Source: Desulfosporosinus sp. (GTDB lineage: Bacteria > Bacillota > Desulfitobacteriia > Desulfitobacteriales > Desulfitobacteriaceae). Taken from it: DNA of 39,324 nucleotides. Shown one piece after another: positions 38,854 to 39,324 of this stretch (the first letter of the stretch is position 1; each line of letters begins with the position of its first letter). The DNA lies in contig DAIEHY010000005.1 in the NCBI GenBank assembly GCA_027353165.1, positions 1 through 39,324 on the forward strand. The letters run 5' to 3'. The translations under genes were made by a program, and so were the position numbers. Under the pieces are notes generated by a model. The model saw only the letters and a list, made by a program, of their open reading frames with translations, was not told where the DNA came from and made no database searches.

Positions 38854-39063
38854 TTGAATTTAGAGGATAATAACATCCAATTTATATTGGATAAGCGCGG
38901 CTGGTCACAACAAAAGCTTGCAGATAAAGTAGGAGTGTACCAAGGTGACATAAGTGATATAGCATTAGGAAAAAGGACCCGCCTTACGCTTGTTCTTGCA
39001 GCTAAAATATCGAAAGAACTAGGGTATTCCGTAGAATTTCTTTGGCCAAGTTTATTTAAATAA
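38854..39063 (+). CDS. Small XRE-type HTH protein
   Basis: A 69-residue protein if translation starts at TTG 38854, four bases after GGCGGTGAT; the GTG at 38839 would add five residues. The HTH is clear: W-S-Q-Q-K-L-A-D-K-V-G-V-Y-Q-G-D-I-S-D-I-A-L-G-K-R-T-R in the helix-turn-helix order, followed by L-A-A-K-I-S-K-E-L-G-Y-S-V-E-F-L-W. It lies between two palindromes with a common core, which may be its binding sites. Neighbouring genes suggest flanking or host DNA. Confidence 0.8.
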   Translation: MNLEDNNIQFILDKRGWSQQKLADKVGVYQGDISDIALGKRTRLTLVLAAKISKELGYSVEFLWPSLFK

Positions 39064-39082
39064 AATTTTTTCAAAGGAAACG

Positions 39083-39120
39083 TTGCTTGATTTATAGAAA
39101 TAATTCTATAAATCAAGCAA
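39083..39120. repeat. Perfect 17-bp-armed palindrome, right copy
   Basis: TTGCTTGATTTATAGAA (39083-39099) and TTCTATAAATCAAGCAA (39104-39120) are exact arms around ATAA. The core 39093-39110 is the reverse complement of the left copy. It lies 20 bases after the HTH gene stop. Confidence 0.92.
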
Positions 39121-39162
39121 ATAGCAAAACTCCCAACACTAGCATTCGGAGTTTTGCTATTT
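39119..39162. terminator. Strong bidirectional hairpin terminator
   Basis: AAATAGCAAAACTCC (39119-39133) and GGAGTTTTGCTATTT (39148-39162) form a perfect 15-bp stem with a 14-base loop. A/T-rich flanks on both sides would let it work for the plus-strand HTH gene and block incoming transcription. Confidence 0.75.
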
Positions 39163-39270
39163 CCTCACATAATTTGTTGCAAAACCATTAAGATTGTCGA
39201 CGGCAGGAAATCACGCTAACTCATGGAAAGTCTATTGATTAGATAAAGAAGGAATAGGGTGTGTGATTTT

Positions 39271-39324
39271 ATGGGATTCAGATTTAGGCAACAGATAGGT
39301 CCTAAATGGTTGAAATTAAACATC
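39271..39324 (+). CDS. DUF4236 protein, N-terminus only
   Basis: ATG 39271 starts M-G-F-R-F-R-Q-Q-I-G-P-K-W-L-K-L-N-I, which matches the conserved opening M-G-F-R-F-R ... L-N of DUF4236 domain proteins. The gene runs off the window. Homologues are often small multidomain proteins of unknown function. An A/G-rich site (GAAGGAATAGGG) lies upstream. Confidence 0.7.
   Translation, partial: MGFRFRQQIGPKWLKLNI

Overview
The window is most of a temperate, siphovirus-type prophage in a Gram-positive, probably endospore-forming host (Bacillota, Clostridia-like). This rests on the gene families (SPP1-type portal and MuF head protein, XkdX, ArpU-like late regulator, DUF2800/DUF2815/DUF1351 replication block, ImmR/ImmA-type switch, large serine recombinase), the strong AGGAGG-type ribosome binding sites, frequent GTG/TTG starts, and mid-40s GC by eye. 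A Peptococcaceae host such as Desulfosporosinus or Desulfitobacterium is only a guess.

Layout, right to left, which is the direction most genes are read. From about 35.2 to 38.0 kb the rightward lysogeny module holds a double-HTH repressor, an ImmA-like protein and a serine recombinase. A divergent operator region at 35.2-35.39 kb separates it from the leftward early operon (35.2 to 18.0 kb). The early operon carries a Cro-like HTH, a Rha-type regulator, several very small proteins, a hexapeptide-repeat protein, an HNH nuclease, the DUF2800 nuclease, DUF2815 (SSB-like) and DUF1351 proteins, an HTH protein with a Cys-rich tail, a family A DNA polymerase, a putative sliding-clamp-like protein, a CbbX-like AAA+ ATPase, a primase-helicase of the VapE type, a VRR-NUC nuclease, a SNF2-type helicase and dUTPase, and it ends at an ArpU-like late regulator. 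The late operon follows: small terminase, a winged-helix protein, large terminase, portal, MuF, scaffold, major capsid, head-tail connectors, tail tube, tail assembly chaperones with a clear programmed -1 frameshift, tape measure, tail hub, fibre, XkdX, holin and a two-domain endolysin at the left edge. One more leftward gene begins at the left edge and is cut.

Right of the recombinase (38.1-39.3 kb) lies probable host or flanking DNA: an HTH gene plus a 103-residue unknown on the minus strand, a small HTH gene on the plus strand bracketed by two palindromes sharing the same 18-bp core, a strong hairpin terminator, and the start of a DUF4236 gene cut by the window. The left attachment site is outside the window.

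Points that most deserve a second look are the frameshift signal (U UUA AAA plus a perfect 9-bp stem), the AAA+/clamp-like/SSB-like replication set with matching acidic C-termini, the 18-bp tandem repeat gene, a short antisense promoter-terminator unit at 33.46 kb, the 524-bp gene-free stretch between small terminase and its neighbour, the CTGTCAC repeat cluster near 21.0 kb, and the perfect inverted repeats at the recombinase 3' end and around the flanking HTH gene. I did not find a clearly new defence or other previously undescribed system; several small unknown genes remain candidates.
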